Shown one piece after another: positions 23,180 to 33,371 of a DNA stretch of 64,000 bases; the stretch's first letter is position 1, and every line of letters begins with the position of its first letter. The stretch is taken from positions 1 through 64,000 of the forward strand of contig WFMF01000701.1 in NCBI GenBank assembly GCA_011033025.1, given 5' to 3'. Under the pieces are notes generated by a model. The model searched no databases and was not told where the DNA came from. It saw nothing but the letters and a program-made list of their open reading frames with translations. The translations under genes were made by a program, and so were the position numbers. This DNA comes from Beroe forskalii. Its lineage: Eukaryota; Ctenophora; Nuda; Beroida; Beroidae.

Positions 23180-23992
23180 AAAGGCAACATGCGAATGTAC
23201 AACTGCTGCGAGTGAAAGGAGGGGAGTCCTGGGTGCTTTGTGTCCAATGGTCACATGCACAACTAAGCGATGTGCAACAGGAACTGGAAAGGTGAGTCTT
23301 TGCAGTTCCAAGTTTTTGTGATTGTACATATCTGTCTGTCTGTTTGCCTGACTTTGTCTGTTTGTCTACCTGTTTGTCTACTGGTTCATCAGTCTTTCTA
23401 CCTTTTTGTCAGTTTGCAATGCTTCTGCTCAAATTCATATTCTGTTTGTCTGTTTGTCTGTATGCCTGTCTGTCTTCTGACTAGCTCCTACCCTAACCCC
23501 AGCGTACCAAAAGACTAAGAAGTGAGACTGTGTCCCAGTCGTCTGCAGTTTTTCTGTTTTAGTTCCGTTTGTCTGTCTGTATGTCTGTATGTCTGTCTCC
23601 TAACCAGCTCCTATCCCCAGAATACCCAAAGAGTGTCTGGGCGTTTGACTGTGAGATAATGAGATGTGTTACACAGCCACATGGAGCTCACTAGAGTCCC
23701 CCTAGAGTTGTTCAATTTTCACCTCGCTACCATGGTAAACCCTCGTTACCATGGTGATTGGTGACCCCTAGCTAGTGACTACCATGGTAACTCCTCATAA
23801 CCATGGTTACCCCCTCACGACCATAATAATATTCAAATAACCCCAGGTTCCCGGTTATCAAGGAAGAAGATTTGGGGGATAATGACAACACGCTGGAGCC
23901 TGTAGGACGCAGAGTGGGCCGTGTGTCACCTTATCTCGTGGAACTGTTTCATCGTAGGACACAGTCTGGACAGAGATCTTCATACGCTGCAG
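23180..23992 (+). CDS. Two internal exons of an unidentified gene
   Basis: Exon 23180-23291 follows acceptor ttgttacag and ends at a strong donor (gtgagtc). It reads RQHANVQLLRVKGGESWVL and on to QQELE. Exon 23847-23992 follows ccccag and ends before gtaagag; it reads FPVIKEEDLGDNDNTLEP and on to SPYLVELFHRR. The junction phases agree (2 then 1). The second exon's exit phase also fits the terminal exon at 29362-29453, which would place the minus-strand gene at 24141-28318 inside an intron of this one. No domain recognised. Two in-phase splice junctions make it likely to be real. Confidence 0.55.
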
Positions 23993-24140
23993 GTAAGAGC
24001 TTCTACCCATATGTCTGCACATGCGTCGATCAAAGAAGGGATTGTCCCTGGTTTTCTCGAACCCATGATGCAGAAAAGGAACGGAACCCTGTTCAAAAAC
24101 GGAACAGAAACGTGTCCACCGTCCATACTCGCAACTGGTC

Positions 24141-27100
24141 CTAGTCTTTTCTCACTTTCTTAGTTTTCTTGTTTTTCTTTGTTTTCTTCGTTTTCTTCCC
24201 GCCTTTATTTTTTCCTTTTTTCTTCTGCGTTGACGTTTTCATCCCCCCGTCCCCCTCTCCTCCTTTGTCTTTTCGTTGTTGTCTTTCTTCACACGAGTAC
24301 ATTGAAACCAATCCCTCCTTCCTAAATATGCCCTGACTCATGTACAAGCAGTGCTCCCGTTCCCGGGCTTCTGCTCGGAAGGGGTTGTCGGGGTATTTCG
24401 TGTCGAAGTCAAGGTAGAAGTCGAAGAGGGACCTGTTGTCCGGTCTTGGGAGCACTGAAAGTATGTAATCATTTATCTAATTATCTGTTGTAGTGGGTGT
24501 ACGATATTTCATTTCACGAAATTTCATCTCAGGATTCTTCATCTCCCTGTCCTGACCCTAACCATAACCCTAACTGTCAAGTGTCACCGGAACACTAACT
24601 CTTACCCATACCTAACCCCTAACCCAGACCCTAACCTTTGCGTAGAGTCGACATATTGCGAGATAAAGTGTCGTTAGATGAAGTGTCGTGAGATGAAATG
24701 TCCGTTCCCCCATTATCAATCATTGATGTGTAATTATTTAACTGTTGCAATGAGCAATCGCTTACTGAAGTACTGACAAATTGAATGCGTAATATGTGAA
24801 AAATCACTTATAATCATAATATGTGGATTGTGGAAGGTAGTATATTTGGTATGTGTGATGTTTTGGCAATCGGCAATACCTGACTCATCTGAAATCTCGA
24901 ACATAATATCAACCCATATTTCGCATAATTCAATAGGGAAGACCTCTTCATTTGCCCGAGATTTCTGCTTCTCCAAACGTTCTTCGTACCAGGTCCAGTT
25001 GAAGTTCTCCATAAATTCGTCATCTCTTACATAACTAAACAAGAAGTTAAAGAGAGTGCGGTTTTGCATCATATCAGATTCGTATAATGCTGTTTCGGCG
25101 TCCAGGAGAGCAATGAGGTTTTCCCTGTCTGGCAGACAATGCGCCATTGCTCCAGAGTCCAGCCTCTCTAACATCCTACTCCTCTCTTCCGCATATGCTG
25201 TCTGTTCGGAGGGGATGATTAAGTTAACTTCCTCCAAATATCGTTTATGCTTTAGCGTGAAGTTTAAATTCAACAGATAAAATCAGAGGTGCCAGGTGGA
25301 GACAATGAAGTTATAAAGATATTGAATAGTAAGTTTGAATAGTAAGTTTGAATAGTAAGTTTGAAGTTAGAGATATAAAACCACAGTGTCATACCTGCTC
25401 GAAGGGTAGGATTGAGTTTACGTCCTCCAAATAGCGTTTGTGCGCCTGTATCTCAACCCTGTACAAGGCTGGCAGGTAGTGGTAGGCCTCGCATCGCACG
25501 CATTTCTCCTCCAGAAGTGCTGTACCGCTGATGAAGTTTTCTAGCAGCCAATCGATTCTGCCATCCTCTATCCCGATAAAGGTGTCTCCCGGATTTGCCG
25601 TATTTCTCCGATGGTTTAAGTACGCGTAGTAAAGTCCCCGTTCGTAGTGAATCTCCGAATCCCCGATAGGTTCATAAAAGACTGTCGGAACTAGCTCCTT
25701 CACTTCCGAGGGGTCGTACGTTCTCAGCATCTCGTAGGCGAGCATTTCTAACTGATACCATCCCATTATCGCACTGTCATAGTACTCCATAACGGGTAGG
25801 AGCCCGCATCCGGCTGCTAACGCGTTGTAGTCTACGGCGTACAGCACCTGCATGTACGTGGTTTTTCTTTAGGGCCGTTGGAGATGCTGGCATCCTTGCC
25901 AGCAATTTTGTAATTTTTCATAATTCTCAGAATTGTCTGAAAAGACAGAAAACTGGGGACTTATTCAGTTTTTGATGGAGTTAGAAATATCCAGCATCTT
26001 AGGTTGGGTCTGTGCTATCTTCAAAAGAAGAACCTTACCCGCATACGGTACCATAAAATTGGGATAAAATGAGCTTTCGATAAACTTTTGGCAATTCATG
26101 AAGGTGCGCGATATTATCAAGTTTAATGAAAATCGGACAATGTGAATTGCATAAAACTAGCGTTTAAAATCCTACGCGTCTCTATTATAACCTCCTTGCA
26201 GTATTCCTCAAAGCCCAACAGCGCGAACAGCACAATGTAGTACTCTTGACAGGTTGAGTAGGGCAGGGATTGGGCTGCCACCCACCACAGAGCATGCTTC
26301 ACGGGCAGCTCCGAAAAGGAGATCCCGATGTAGGGCTCCTGGAAATGGAAATGGTCAGTTGGTGTAATGCTATATCAAGTCCTGGATATGTAAATTGAAA
26401 TGGTCACTTGGTGTAGTGGTATCAAGTCTGGTTCGGAACCGAAAGATACCGGGTTCGATTCCCTGCCACTCCCACTGAGCAGGGTGAAAGGATGGTGGTT
26501 TCTTACCTGGTACCACATCTCGTACGCCTTATCCCAGATGTCAAGGAGATCTGGAAGGTCCTGGATGTGGTATATGTCGTCGTAGTTAAAGTAATCCTCG
26601 CTGAATTCCCCTTGCATTGAGCAATGTCAGGCGGTACTACAGCTCTCCTGATCCTATGCAGGGCTTCCCCCAGGTTGAGGGCTTGATGACGCAGTTTGCA
26701 GTTACAGGCCTCGCAGGCTCCTGGGATTACCTTGTCCAGTACCATTTCTCTGACAACACCGATTGATAGGACCGCTATTGACTTCCCTTCCCCCACTATC
26801 TGCCGAACTGTTCCATACTCAGTCACGAGTTCCTTCACTACACTGTGATCCATGATTGCTGTTAACAGCTCCTCATCTTGGAGATACAACTCAAGCACCT
26901 GCGTTGATATTATATCCATTATTCACGTCGGTGTGGGATTATTTGGTTACGATTTATTTATCAGATAGGAATGAATAATGAGATGCAAACTAAACATTTG
27001 TTTTATCCTGAAAAAAAGAAAAACAGGACCTGTAGAGCTTTATCAAACGTCAACTCAACATCTTCAGTAACGAACTTAAGGACGCAATCTTCCTGCTTCA

Positions 27101-28318
27101 CGATGTGTTGAAGTAGCTCGTACTCTAACGCAAGGAGCGCTTTAAATCCAGGGAGTCCAGGCAAACACGAACCCTCGGGGTTTTCAGACCATTGCGTGAA
27201 AAGAATCCCCTTCTTGAAGGACCGGATTGCCCCTACATTTTCAGCCACTTCCTTCTTCCTCCTCATGGTCTTTATGCTTTTCTTTATACTCTTCTCCGAT
27301 GTTCCACGTGTTCCAAGGACCCGTTTCAGGATCATGTAGGGCATTTCCCACTCGTTTTCTGCTCTGCTCATATAATCAAAGAAGTCAGCAATGTCAGGAG
27401 ATAACAAGTCCTTGATTCCCATCCAGTCTGCACAAGTCCCATTGGCCTGTTTCTCCGTTATAATTCCCTCCGCCTCAGCTATTTCCACCGTCAAACTATA
27501 GAACACTTCCTGCTTTACTACTGTTCTAGGATAGAATTCCTCGGAGATGAATATACGCTGTGCTGCGTCAATCCGAGCCCTTACCTCCGGTAGAAGCGGT
27601 CCTAGCTTGGTGTAATCCTCGCCTACGATAGGGTGTAAGGAATCGTTATAAACATGCTACGTAAGGCAGGTGTCCTCGAGAAATGAGAATCATTCTGAAA
27701 TTTCCGATCACGCGGCGCCATGTTCGCAGGTGGATGTATATTGTTGAAATGAGTTACGCACACGGTAGAAATGGCGACATCTAGATTCAAATGATTTCGC
27801 TACATCTTATTGTAACCATTACTAAAGCTACTGTAAACTTGATTGCAGGAGGGGGATAAAAGTGTTGAAAAATTGATTTAATTTTGTGTCAAATGTTTAT
27901 ACGTAAGATTGTTCATACTAGTAAGTTCTGGAACTAACTGCAAGACAGTGCTCGACAAGTTTCCGAGGAAACGAGGAGCGAAATACAAAGAACCAAGTAA
28001 AACGATCGGGCTCCAACTCAAAGCCCCATGCACTCACGCACAATCCTCAGGGATGTTCATACAAATCATGTTTCTCAACACAAACCCAGAATGATATGTG
28101 AACAATCCCTGATCCTCACCTATGATGTGGTTTATGATCCTATCAGGCATGGTATCAGTGTCATTGGATCGTCGCCATTTAGCCAGCTCATCGTGTCTAA
28201 TGATAATCCACACTTTGGCGCGTTTTACCCACTCTGGCGATAGTTTTCCTGTTGCAGTGTGCCAGCATGAGATGATAGCAAGTACAGAAAATATGGGGAA
28301 CATATTCGAAACAAACAT
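24141..28318 (-). CDS. Unrecognised secreted protein, seven exons, about 806 aa
   Basis: Exons on the minus strand are 28120-28318, 27030-27622, 26507-26898, 26192-26338, 25395-25847, 24880-25201 and 24141-24454. All junctions are GT/AG and all phases fit. The start is MFVSNMFPIFSVLAIISCW, a hydrophobic signal peptide ending near residue 24. The body is rich in Glu, Tyr and Leu and reads as mostly helical, with few cysteines (one CEACNC cluster in exon 3). The last exon ends in a Lys-rich tail of roughly 40 residues. Exon 3 is 392 nt; it needs one more base for the frame, and the shift falls at AAGGGGAATTC near 26610. That is either a real frameshift allele or a base lost from a G run during sequencing. 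No family was recognised. The exon chain is well supported, the function unknown. Confidence 0.75.
24545..24640. repeat. Degenerate CCCTAA-like repeat
   Basis: About 95 bp of loosely repeated CCCTAACC words (ccctgaccctaaccataacc and similar) lying between the last two exons of the minus-strand gene. Too irregular for a telomere; similar tracts occur inside the TU-like elements. Confidence 0.6.
26402..26474 (+). repeat. tRNA-like sequence with A and B boxes
   Basis: TGGTGTAGTGG (26409-26419) fits the A box, and GGTTCGATTCC (26452-26462) fits the B box at tRNA spacing. The would-be acceptor arms (GGTCACT against a 3' part reading GCCACTCCC) do not pair, so this is more likely a tRNA pseudogene or the head of a tRNA-derived SINE than a working tRNA gene. 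It lies in an intron of the minus-strand gene. Confidence 0.6.
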
Positions 28319-28498
28319 CAACGCTTCTGTAATGCACTAATATTTTGTATTATTTTAAGTAATTAACTCATGAAATCCATTTGTAAGCATTGCTGGTAAA
28401 ATGAAATCTCATGCTTATTACTTGAATTCTTACGATAGCAAACAAGGAATTCCTCAAAAATTCATGCCGCATATTGATTTCAATAGAAAGAGCCAGTT

Positions 28499-28573
28499 GG
28501 AGAAATGGTTACGTTTTATGGCTTGTGAGTTTGTGATCGAAAGATCCGGCTTCGAATCACGTGCCATTCTCCA
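28499..28573 (+). repeat. Second tRNA-like sequence (SINE remnant)
   Basis: GGAGAA and TTCTCC could pair at the ends, and GGCTTCGAATC resembles a B box. The CGAAAGAT..CGG.TTCGA core is shared with the sequence at 26402-26474. Downstream, near 28670-28730, is a repetitive tail (attcttgtttttatacaa). This layout fits a decayed tRNA-derived SINE. Confidence 0.45.
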
Positions 28574-28827
28574 TGAACACAAGCAGCAACGTGGTTCACT
28601 CAACCGAGACCCGAGTGTCTACTGTCTCTGTGCCACACAGCTGTCGTGTAGTCCCCACAAATAGAGACAATAAGCGCAATTCTTGTTTTTATACAATTTT
28701 TGTTTTTATATAATTCTTGTTTATATATTATAATTCTTCTTTTTACAAATTGAAACACATCGATCTACGTCTTTACTAATAGTTTCATGGGTATAAATAC
28801 CCAATCGTCAGAAGACGAAGTTCAATA

Positions 28828-29010
28828 ATGACAATAACAAATCCAGATCTGCTCCTTTATAAAAAAAAACATCTGAAAAATCTGCATAAATGCTTAGCGG
28901 AATTAAATTACGAATACGAACGAATTAATTGTATGAAAATTATGCGAAAATTTATACAATTTATACAAAAAATGCAAAATTATGAAATTCTTTTCAAGAA
29001 ATTAAGTTAA
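28828..29010 (+). CDS. Possible small ORF behind a TATA box, 60 codons
   Basis: TATAAATA at about 28792 lies some 35 bp before an ATG that opens a 60-codon frame rich in Lys, Asn and Ile (start MTITNPDLLLYKKKHLKNLH). The sequence is very AT-rich, and no homologue or splice context is visible, so a chance frame is quite possible. Confidence 0.15.
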   Translation: MTITNPDLLLYKKKHLKNLHKCLAELNYEYERINCMKIMRKFIQFIQKMQNYEILFKKLS

Positions 29011-29361
29011 AGTGAGACATTGTCGGCTCATAAAACCGGGGCTTTGCTTCACTAAAACTTAAAATCGTAAAACGTAATATTCATAAACTTCGTTAAAATT
29101 GAAAAATTATAAAAAATTTCGGTTTATGTCTAAATTTTGAGATGAATTCAGTTTTTTGTTTAAAAGATTGTGAGTGTCCTTTAATTTTATTATTTGAAGT
29201 TTCTCACTCAGGCAGAGGTCACAGTTAAACCCTCCGTTCTGAAAAAAGGTCTAGCAAACTGTAAAATTTCCCATTTCAGCTGAGGGGTACGTCCATGATC
29301 CGTCATCTCCCATTCTTGTTTTTATGCAATTATTGTGTTTTCATAACATATTCTCTTTCAG

Positions 29362-29453
29362 AGTCCGGCAATGACAATACTGAAGATGCGATGGCTGCCC
29401 TCGCCCTGTTGAAGTACCAGCTGAAAATGAACGTTAATTGCCAGTTACTATGA
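29362..29453 (+). CDS. Candidate terminal exon
   Basis: After the acceptor ttctctttcag it reads SGNDNTEDAMAALALLKYQ and further to TGA at 29451. NDNTEDAMAAL resembles the last exonuclease motif of DEDDh nucleases (usually HDxxEDA), but with Asn where the catalytic His would be; this similarity is weak evidence. The phase fits the exon ending at 23992, so both may belong to one plus-strand gene. Confidence 0.4.
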
Positions 29454-29773
29454 TAAATGAAGGAAACAATACGAGTAAACAAGGCGATTTAACCTGAATT
29501 CAATAGGGTTCAAGCGGACATCATGAGCTGTTATTAATTCATTCAGTAAAATAGATTTTCGTGGTCACTGATCTGTTTTGTCCAGGGGGCCAGTTAAATC
29601 AAAATGGTTAAAACAATTCGATTTTTGTCCATGGGACCAGTTGAAAAACAGCCGGTTGAAAAAGTCCAACAAAATAAAGGTCAACTACAGCTATGAATCA
29701 TAACTCAAACCTCCTGATGGTATTGGAGATCAATTATGATGTAATTTAGTGTCTTTGAAAATGTCAGATTTTT

Positions 29774-30040
29774 TCCCTCCCCACTGGCCTTTTTGTTTTA
29801 CAAAAAGGCATTGAGGAGGGTTGGCAGAGATCGTGGTTTGGGAAGGTAAGAAATAAGATATATGTATATGAGGTTCAGATTTACAATACAACTAGTAATT
29901 TCTGGAAAGTGCCCGGGAGTGCTCCTTAATAATATCAGTCGCGAAATTGTCCCCTGTCTGTCCGTCCGTCCAGCCTGCATATCATACGGGAACAACTGAC
30001 AAACAAGAATTTTTCCGGCAGGCGCAATTATTGTTATGAA
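29774..30040. repeat. Dispersed repeat, copy left of the PLAC8 gene
   Basis: Begins with the hairpin CCCTCCCCACTGGCCTTTTT / AAAAAGGCATTGAGGAGGG, continues with GGAAAGTGCCCGG and ends with CCGGCAGGCGCAATTATTGTT. The same blocks in the same order occur at 31490-32010 on the other side of the PLAC8 gene. Confidence 0.6.
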
Positions 30041-30175
30041 TAAATTTGGATGTTCCTCTTCAGTTGTGAACCTTTTCAATGAAACGAGGGTTTTTTTTCG
30101 AAAACGATTTTAATTTTATTGTATAAAGTACTGTTGTAAAGTTGTATAAAAAGCTAAAATCGATATTGATACTTA

Positions 30176-30430
30176 GGAATCGTTCACATAATATTACGTA
30201 ATCAATTTTATACCTTTTTCAACCCCTTTCTTCCCCCTCGTAATCGAACGTAATGAAAGCGCTACCCCCACTCATTAGGAGAATATTACGTAATCATGGC
30301 TAGCCCATGCCCCCACCTACTTGAGTAGACAATGAAGAATCAACCACAAAAACCCCTCTCCGTAATCAAACGTAATCATTTGAAAACACCCCATTCCCCC
30401 TAGATGATTACGTAATATGTGAACGATCCC
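30176..30430. mobile_element. 255-bp MITE with TTA target duplication
   Basis: The ends GGAATCGTTCACATAATATT and the inverse of GGGATCGTTCACATATTACG are bordered by TTA (30173-30175, 30431-30433). A 3-bp TWA-type duplication points to a PIF/Harbinger-type element. No coding sequence. Confidence 0.7.
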
Positions 30431-30672
30431 TTATTATTGAAAGTGTCATATGAAATCGACTTACCAAAAAGTCATCTAAAATCATCTAATGCATTGAATT
30501 CTAAAAAGTCAATAGCCCAATGCCAGTCCTTTTTAAGTCATTTTATAATATGAATAACACTGTCCAAAAGAAGTACAAAAATTTAAAGTGAAGACTGAAG
30601 TAACATGATTTCTATTTATAACCACCCGGCTATATAAATATACGGTTCAAAACATAGTTCTCTGTAGACGGA

Positions 30673-31071
30673 TTAATAACCAGTCGGTTGCTGCAAGACC
30701 ACTTGTTGTACGTTTGGCTGGGGTTTCTTGCATTGCATTCTCTCTTGCGCCAGCGCGCAGCATGGACAACAGCATATTGCGCAGAAATCGCTACAGCATC
30801 CCGCTGGAATGTTGTGTTGCCTCCGGATATTGGACCTGATGCGGCACCAACAAATCCAGTTGGCAAGGGGTACGCAGAAGAGCAGACACCCGCAGAACGC
30901 CCCGCAGCACCCGTCGCCGCAGACCCCCGAGTCCGAGGCGTTCATGCCGTACGCCACACAGGGCAGGCAGCAGGCGAGGAGGCAGGCACCGCAGTCGTCA
31001 AAACACCCGCACAGGGAGTGGTCCCAGGTGCCAGGGCTGTTCTGGGTCACGACTACAGTCTCGGTGGCCAT
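30673..31071 (-). CDS. PLAC8-domain cysteine-rich protein, 132 aa
   Basis: A single-exon frame starts MATETVVVTQNSPGTWDHSL and ends in a Gln-rich tail (VLQQPTGY). The body has the PLAC8/cornifelin layout: W-x3-LCGCFDDCGACL near residues 16-30, then CCLPCVAYG, a hydrophobic Cys-rich middle (CGCLLFCVPLANWICWCRIR), an R-x2-I segment, and the second cluster CCSDFCAICCCPCCALAQE. Family members are small membrane-associated or cytosolic cysteine-rich proteins linked in various organisms to cell size, metal handling and differentiation; a specific role here cannot be read. The length is typical of the family. The gene lies between two copies of a dispersed repeat. The opposite-strand frames across it are shadows. 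Confidence 0.93.
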   Translation of the reverse strand: MATETVVVTQNSPGTWDHSLCGCFDDCGACLLACCLPCVAYGMNASDSGVCGDGCCGAFCGCLLFCVPLANWICWCRIRSNIRRQHNIPAGCCSDFCAICCCPCCALAQERMQCKKPQPNVQQVVLQQPTGY

Positions 31072-31489
31072 TGCTGTAAATCTGAGGCAGTGTTTTATTG
31101 TTAAGTTATATGTTATTATGTCAAAAGTTTATGGGTTCGCCAAAAGCCTTGACCCCTCTTACTTTTTCCATAGCAACCCAACTCAAAATGGAAAAATCTG
31201 GGCCTCTTTAAGAAATAAAAATCGCTTATTGCCATCTATATTTCAATGTTATTGTTGATAGAAAGGGTAGTAAACAATACAAAATATTCAAATAGAATAT
31301 CACAATAATCTCAATATGTGCACAACACGAAGCACGATGGCTTGAGCACTATGACAGGTGGCCCTCTTTATGTAACGGGATATTTAGGACTGGGAAATGA
31401 AGTTTTCTTTAGTTATGGATTATGGAAAATGACTTTTTCAATGCTATGGTCATCATCCAATCTGGTATTAAGAAGTATTTTTCAATTTT

Positions 31490-32010
31490 TCCCCTCCCCA
31501 CTGGCTTTTTGTGTATAAAAAAAGGCATTGAGGAGGGTTGGCAATGGACAACTTCAGAAAGTGCCCGGAAAATCTGTACATACTACCTCAAATGTGGTAA
31601 CCATGCTAACAACCAATCAGAGGTCAGTATTCACGCTGGGGCGTAGCCAGGGGGGAGGCGAAACAGGCGGCTGCCTCCCCCTTTTTGCACAGACAACGTG
31701 AAAATTTTGTTAAGATGAGAGTTTTGAGCCAAGCAAAATCAAAAATCTGGCTACGCCCCTGCATTCACGTTGCACGTGCGCGTCTGTGCCAAATTATGTA
31801 CAACTAGAATAGAAACCAGAATTTACTGAATAATTTATGATCCCTGAATAACGAATCCTTTACAAGCCATTAATTACTAAGTATTCGGGCATGTAAATGA
31901 TATAAAACATGAGAGATAACAGGGCGGGGGAGGGAAATTAAGCGCCTGCATATGGGAGCAACGGCCAACAAGATTTTCGCCGGCAAGCGCAATTCTTGTT
32001 CTAATATAAT
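31490..32010. repeat. Dispersed repeat, copy right of the PLAC8 gene
   Basis: Shares the hairpin start, the GAAAGTGCCCGG block and the CCGGCAAGCGCAATTCTTG end with 29774-30040, but is longer because a 126-bp hAT-like MITE sits inside. No gene is visible elsewhere in 31072-32326. Confidence 0.55.
31636..31761. mobile_element. 126-bp hAT-like MITE
   Basis: The ends CTGGGGCGTAGCCAGG and CTGGCTACGCCCCTG are inverted. The flanking 8-mers TATTCACG (31628-31635) and CATTCACG (31762-31769) differ at one base. CAGGGGCG-type ends with 8-bp duplications fit hAT elements. Confidence 0.75.
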
Positions 32011-32326
32011 TTCTTGTTCTAATATAATTTGCCATGCTGAATGTTGTTTGTGTAAATTTACTTGTTTCCTCGAATGAAATAGTGAAGAGTTTGCTCTTCA
32101 CTTCAAATTGGGAGTGTACTGTGTAGCCTACAGTTGCATTCTTGAATAGCCATGAAAGTTAAAGCAGGAAACCCTACCCTTCTTGTATCCTGTTCGCAGC
32201 TAACTTATCATGCTGCAGAGAATCATACTTTTCAGATTTTATGATTTAGATTGTTGTTTTTGTCATGGGTTTTATAGTTTGTATTCCACTATCCAGGGTG
32301 TAGGATGAGTAATTTGTTATAGCATC

Positions 32327-33371
32327 ATGTCTTTGGAGGGTTCAATCACCAGTGATGAAGAGGATGCCTATAAAGAAGAGAGTCCATGTGGCAGATGGCA
32401 CAGAAGAAATGTCAAGGTCAGTAAATCAATGATGGAAGGACAAAGAATATCCATGTAGCATAAACCATTGAGTTTGTTGAAAATTTTAATGAGTTAGTCG
32501 TTAGAATTCAGTGCCTAATCAACTTTACAAGATCTGAATAATTTCTAATGTTCCTCTATTGGTTGCAAACTCAATTAGAAACATAGCTCTGATTTTATCG
32601 CTCAAAAATACTTTCAATTTTTGATATCATCTTCAGTTCTGAATTTCACAAATTGTTTTGAAAATCCACATCAATTAAAGAAAAGAGCCCTGCAACATAT
32701 ATCTACCGATCTGTGTATTTATAATACAATAACACAGTTTTAATCTCAGCTGCCTGATGTGCCTGGAATAGATGCCTTGTATCAGGCAATGGACATGGAA
32801 GAGGGTGTAGAAGTTGTCTGGAATGAGATGAATATTGCTTGTGTTCCTATTGATGATGATAACCTAACGAAGCTCAGTGAAAAACTCTTGAATCTCACTA
32901 AAACACAGGTAAGTATCACTACTTTAATTAACTAATTGTACAATGTATTTTATTAATGTGAATGTGATAGTTGCCTGATTGCTTTAGATCATGTCGTTAG
33001 ATTTTTACTAATTTGCTTGCTTCCCAGCACCCCTATCCCCCATCTACTCCGATTTAGATATTCACTAATTTGCTTGCTTTGCAGCACCCCACCTACTCCG
33101 ATTTAGATATGTACTGAATTGCTTGCTTTGCAGCACCCCCACCTACTCCGATTTAGATATGTACTGAATTGCTTGCTTTGCAGCACCCCCACCTACTCCG
33201 GCTGTATGGGAGTTGGTACAACAGGCTGCAGAGCAAGGTGGTCTTCATCACTGAGTACTATGCTGCCGGCTCCCTCCACACCTTCATCCAGAGACGATAC
33301 CAAGTCAACAAGTCCAGCATCTCAGAGATTGTCTGGAAGCGGTGGTGTAGACAGATCTTATCAGCGCTCAG
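32327..33371 (+). CDS. NRBP: NRBP exons 1-3
   Basis: Exon 1 is 32327-32416 (30 codons from ATG), exon 2 is 32750-32908 (53 codons) and exon 3 is 33184-33371 (188 nt, ending in phase 2). They encode the acidic N-terminus, the conserved VPGIDALYQAMDMEEGVEV segment and the pseudokinase N-lobe up to ILSAL. Exon 1 is preceded by tttgttatag, so an upstream exon is possible, although the ATG is a reasonable start. Exon 3 uses the last of four serial acceptors. Confidence 0.9.

Noticed and set aside
23270..23518. 82-codon frame with repeated CLFVC/CLPVC words
   Set aside because: It comes from a tgtctgtttgtc simple repeat in the intron after the exon at 23180-23291.
26402..26474. Functional tRNA gene
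   Set aside because: The A and B boxes fit but the acceptor arms do not pair.
30688..31258. Two overlapping plus-strand frames of 138 and 176 codons
   Set aside because: Shadows of the minus-strand PLAC8 gene, produced by its cysteine-rich codons.
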